DNA from: Anaerohabitans sp964387285
Lineage (GTDB): Bacteria > Zhuqueibacterota > Zhuqueibacteria > Residuimicrobiales > Residuimicrobiaceae
Assembly (NCBI GenBank): GCA_964387285.1
Contig: CAYLWO010000004.1
Coordinates: forward strand, 99,522-163,521
Reading direction: 5' to 3'
DNA length: 64,000 nucleotides
Part shown: piece after piece, positions 63,030-64,000 of the stretch
Layout: the number at the start of each line of letters is the position of its first letter
Position numbering within the stretch: the first letter of the stretch is position 1
Translations under genes and position numbers: made by a program
Notes under the pieces: model-generated
Databases searched by the model: none
Seen by the model: only the letters and a program-made list of their open reading frames with translations
Told to the model about the DNA's origin: nothing

Positions 63030-64000
63030 ATGACGGGATACATCACCATTGCCATGTTTCTGGCAGCCATCGGTTTGGTTTTGGGTTTTATCATCCGCGG
63101 TTTACGAATCGTTCATCAACAGGAAAATCTGGTCATCGAACGGCTGGGCAAGTACCATCGTACCTCCGGACCGGGCATCCGGATGGTCATACCGCTTGTT
63201 GAGCAGACGCGACAGATTTACATGGTTGAGCAACGGTCTTTGCCGGACGGCGCCACTGTGGAACATCTGAAATTGTCCGATCGCATCAGTCTCAAACAAA
63301 CCATACTGGACTTTCAAAAGCAGGACGTCATCACCAAAGACAATTTACAGATCGGCATAGACGCGCTGATGATGTATCAGATCATCGATCCGCAACGCGC
63401 CGTTTATGTGGCCGAGAATCTGATCCAGTCGCTCAAAGCCGTCACGCAAACCACTTTGCGCAGCATCATCGGTGAAATGGCTTTGGAAGAGACTTTTTCT
63501 TCGCGCGAAAAGATCAATCAAAAGGTGCGCGCCGCCCTGGATCACGCCACCGATACCTGGGGCGTGCACATCAATCGCGTTGAAATTCAGAACATAACGC
63601 CGCCGGAGGACATTCGCGCCGCATTGGAAAAACAGATGCGTGCGGAACGGGACAAACGCGCCCTGATCCTGGAGGCGGAAGGCAAGCAAAAAGCAACCGT
63701 GTTGGAAGCGCAGGGAGACCGGGATGCGCAGGTGAACCTGGCCGAAGCGGAAAAACGGGCCAAAATACTGATTGCCGAAGGCGAGGCCGTGGCGCGCATC
63801 CGTGTGGCGCAGGCAGAGGCTGAGGCGATTAAAAAAGTATCCGAAGCGATTAACGAAATCAAAGGCGACCCGGAGAATTATCTGCTGCTGACGCGCTATC
63901 TCGAAACCATGCGGGAAATGACTTCGGGCAAGGACAACAAGGTGGTATATGTGCCTTATGAGGCAACAGGCGTGCTGAGCTCGCTGGGCAGCATTAAAGA
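63030..64000 (+). CDS. SPFH/band 7 (stomatin-like) protein, partial
   Basis: The ATG at 63030 follows GAGGCAAGT by a few bases, and the frame is open to the window end (323 codons seen, C-terminus missing). A membrane anchor covers residues 3-25 (TIAMFLAAIGLVLGFIIRG). The SPFH core shows IVHQQENLVIERLGKYHRTSGPGIRMVIP and KDNLQIGIDALMMYQIIDP. A long Ala/Glu-rich coil follows (EAEGKQKATVLEAQGDRDAQ). These proteins form membrane microdomain scaffolds and control membrane proteases or channels. It is 13 bases after the receiver gene and probably in the same operon. Confidence 0.9.
   Translation, partial: MTGYITIAMFLAAIGLVLGFIIRGLRIVHQQENLVIERLGKYHRTSGPGIRMVIPLVEQTRQIYMVEQRSLPDGATVEHLKLSDRISLKQTILDFQKQDVITKDNLQIGIDALMMYQIIDPQRAVYVAENLIQSLKAVTQTTLRSIIGEMALEETFSSREKINQKVRAALDHATDTWGVHINRVEIQNITPPEDIRAALEKQMRAERDKRALILEAEGKQKATVLEAQGDRDAQVNLAEAEKRAKILIAEGEAVARIRVAQAEAEAIKKVSEAINEIKGDPENYLLLTRYLETMREMTSGKDNKVVYVPYEATGVLSSLGSIK

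Noticed and set aside
1..64000. CRISPR arrays, tRNA, rRNA or transposase genes
   Set aside because: No regularly spaced repeats, cloverleaf-like sequence or transposase motifs were found by reading; short structured RNAs could have been missed.

Overview
The window reads as a chromosomal piece of a Gram-negative, FCB-type bacterium, most likely Calditrichota or a KSB1-like relative. Pointers seen in the sequence are C-terminal FlgD/type-A sorting domains with the PNPFNP motif on a secreted sulfatase and a secreted amidase, a heptose/LPS branch (rfaE1-gmhB), many Tat or Sec exported sugar-processing proteins, and an M49 peptidase with a pentapeptide zinc motif. The assignment is inferred from gene content only. 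No rRNA, tRNA, CRISPR array or transposase was seen.

Region 1 (1-30 kb) is metabolic and carbohydrate-oriented. It holds a GH97 glycosidase broken by one frameshift, a second secreted glycosidase-like protein, GNAT and ACT-domain proteins, an ABC exporter, a sialate O-acetylesterase, DinB and YdeI-like proteins and a radical SAM protein. It also holds a transporter operon (sodium symporter, a 47-residue membrane protein and a GH109-type NAD-dependent glycosidase), a Gfo/Idh/MocA oxidoreductase followed by a giant HEAT/double-DUF1080 protein, a two-component system, a sulfatase, and an operon of a PD40 propeller protein, an amidase and a SemiSWEET-like protein. The intergenic spaces carry several families of short palindromic or MITE-like repeats.

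Region 2 (30-35 kb) carries rfaE1-gmhB, desulfoferrodoxin, and a five-heme cytochrome paired with a heme-motif outer-membrane barrel.

Region 3 (35-63 kb) is the unusual part and looks like a nucleotide-signalling or conflict island. Three proteins end in the same tandem of a degenerate plus a canonical RyR domain. These are a two-TM/double-RCK channel-like protein, a RelA/SpoT-TPR-SLOG protein and a PfkB-like/AAA+ protein. The alarmone synthetase is translationally coupled to a Nudix hydrolase. Next come a TIR protein and, inverted beside it, a decayed paralogue. A minus-strand operon follows (ClpB-like AAA+, MoxR-like AAA+, VWA protein, unknown protein). It diverges, across a cluster of TGAGCAG half-sites, from an NtrC-type AAA+ protein that lacks both the sigma54-contact motif and a DNA-binding domain. 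Downstream are an M49 lipoprotein peptidase, an AT-rich deoxyribosyltransferase/TIR-like protein, a TPR membrane protein, a soluble GAF histidine kinase coupled to a receiver-only regulator, and an SPFH protein cut by the window end.

Working model (inference): RyR and SLOG domains sense or pass on a nucleotide signal. RelA/SpoT, TIR, deoxyribosyltransferase-like and channel-like parts would act as signal makers or effectors, AAA+/VWA machines as NTP-driven control, and the Nudix protein as a possible off-switch.
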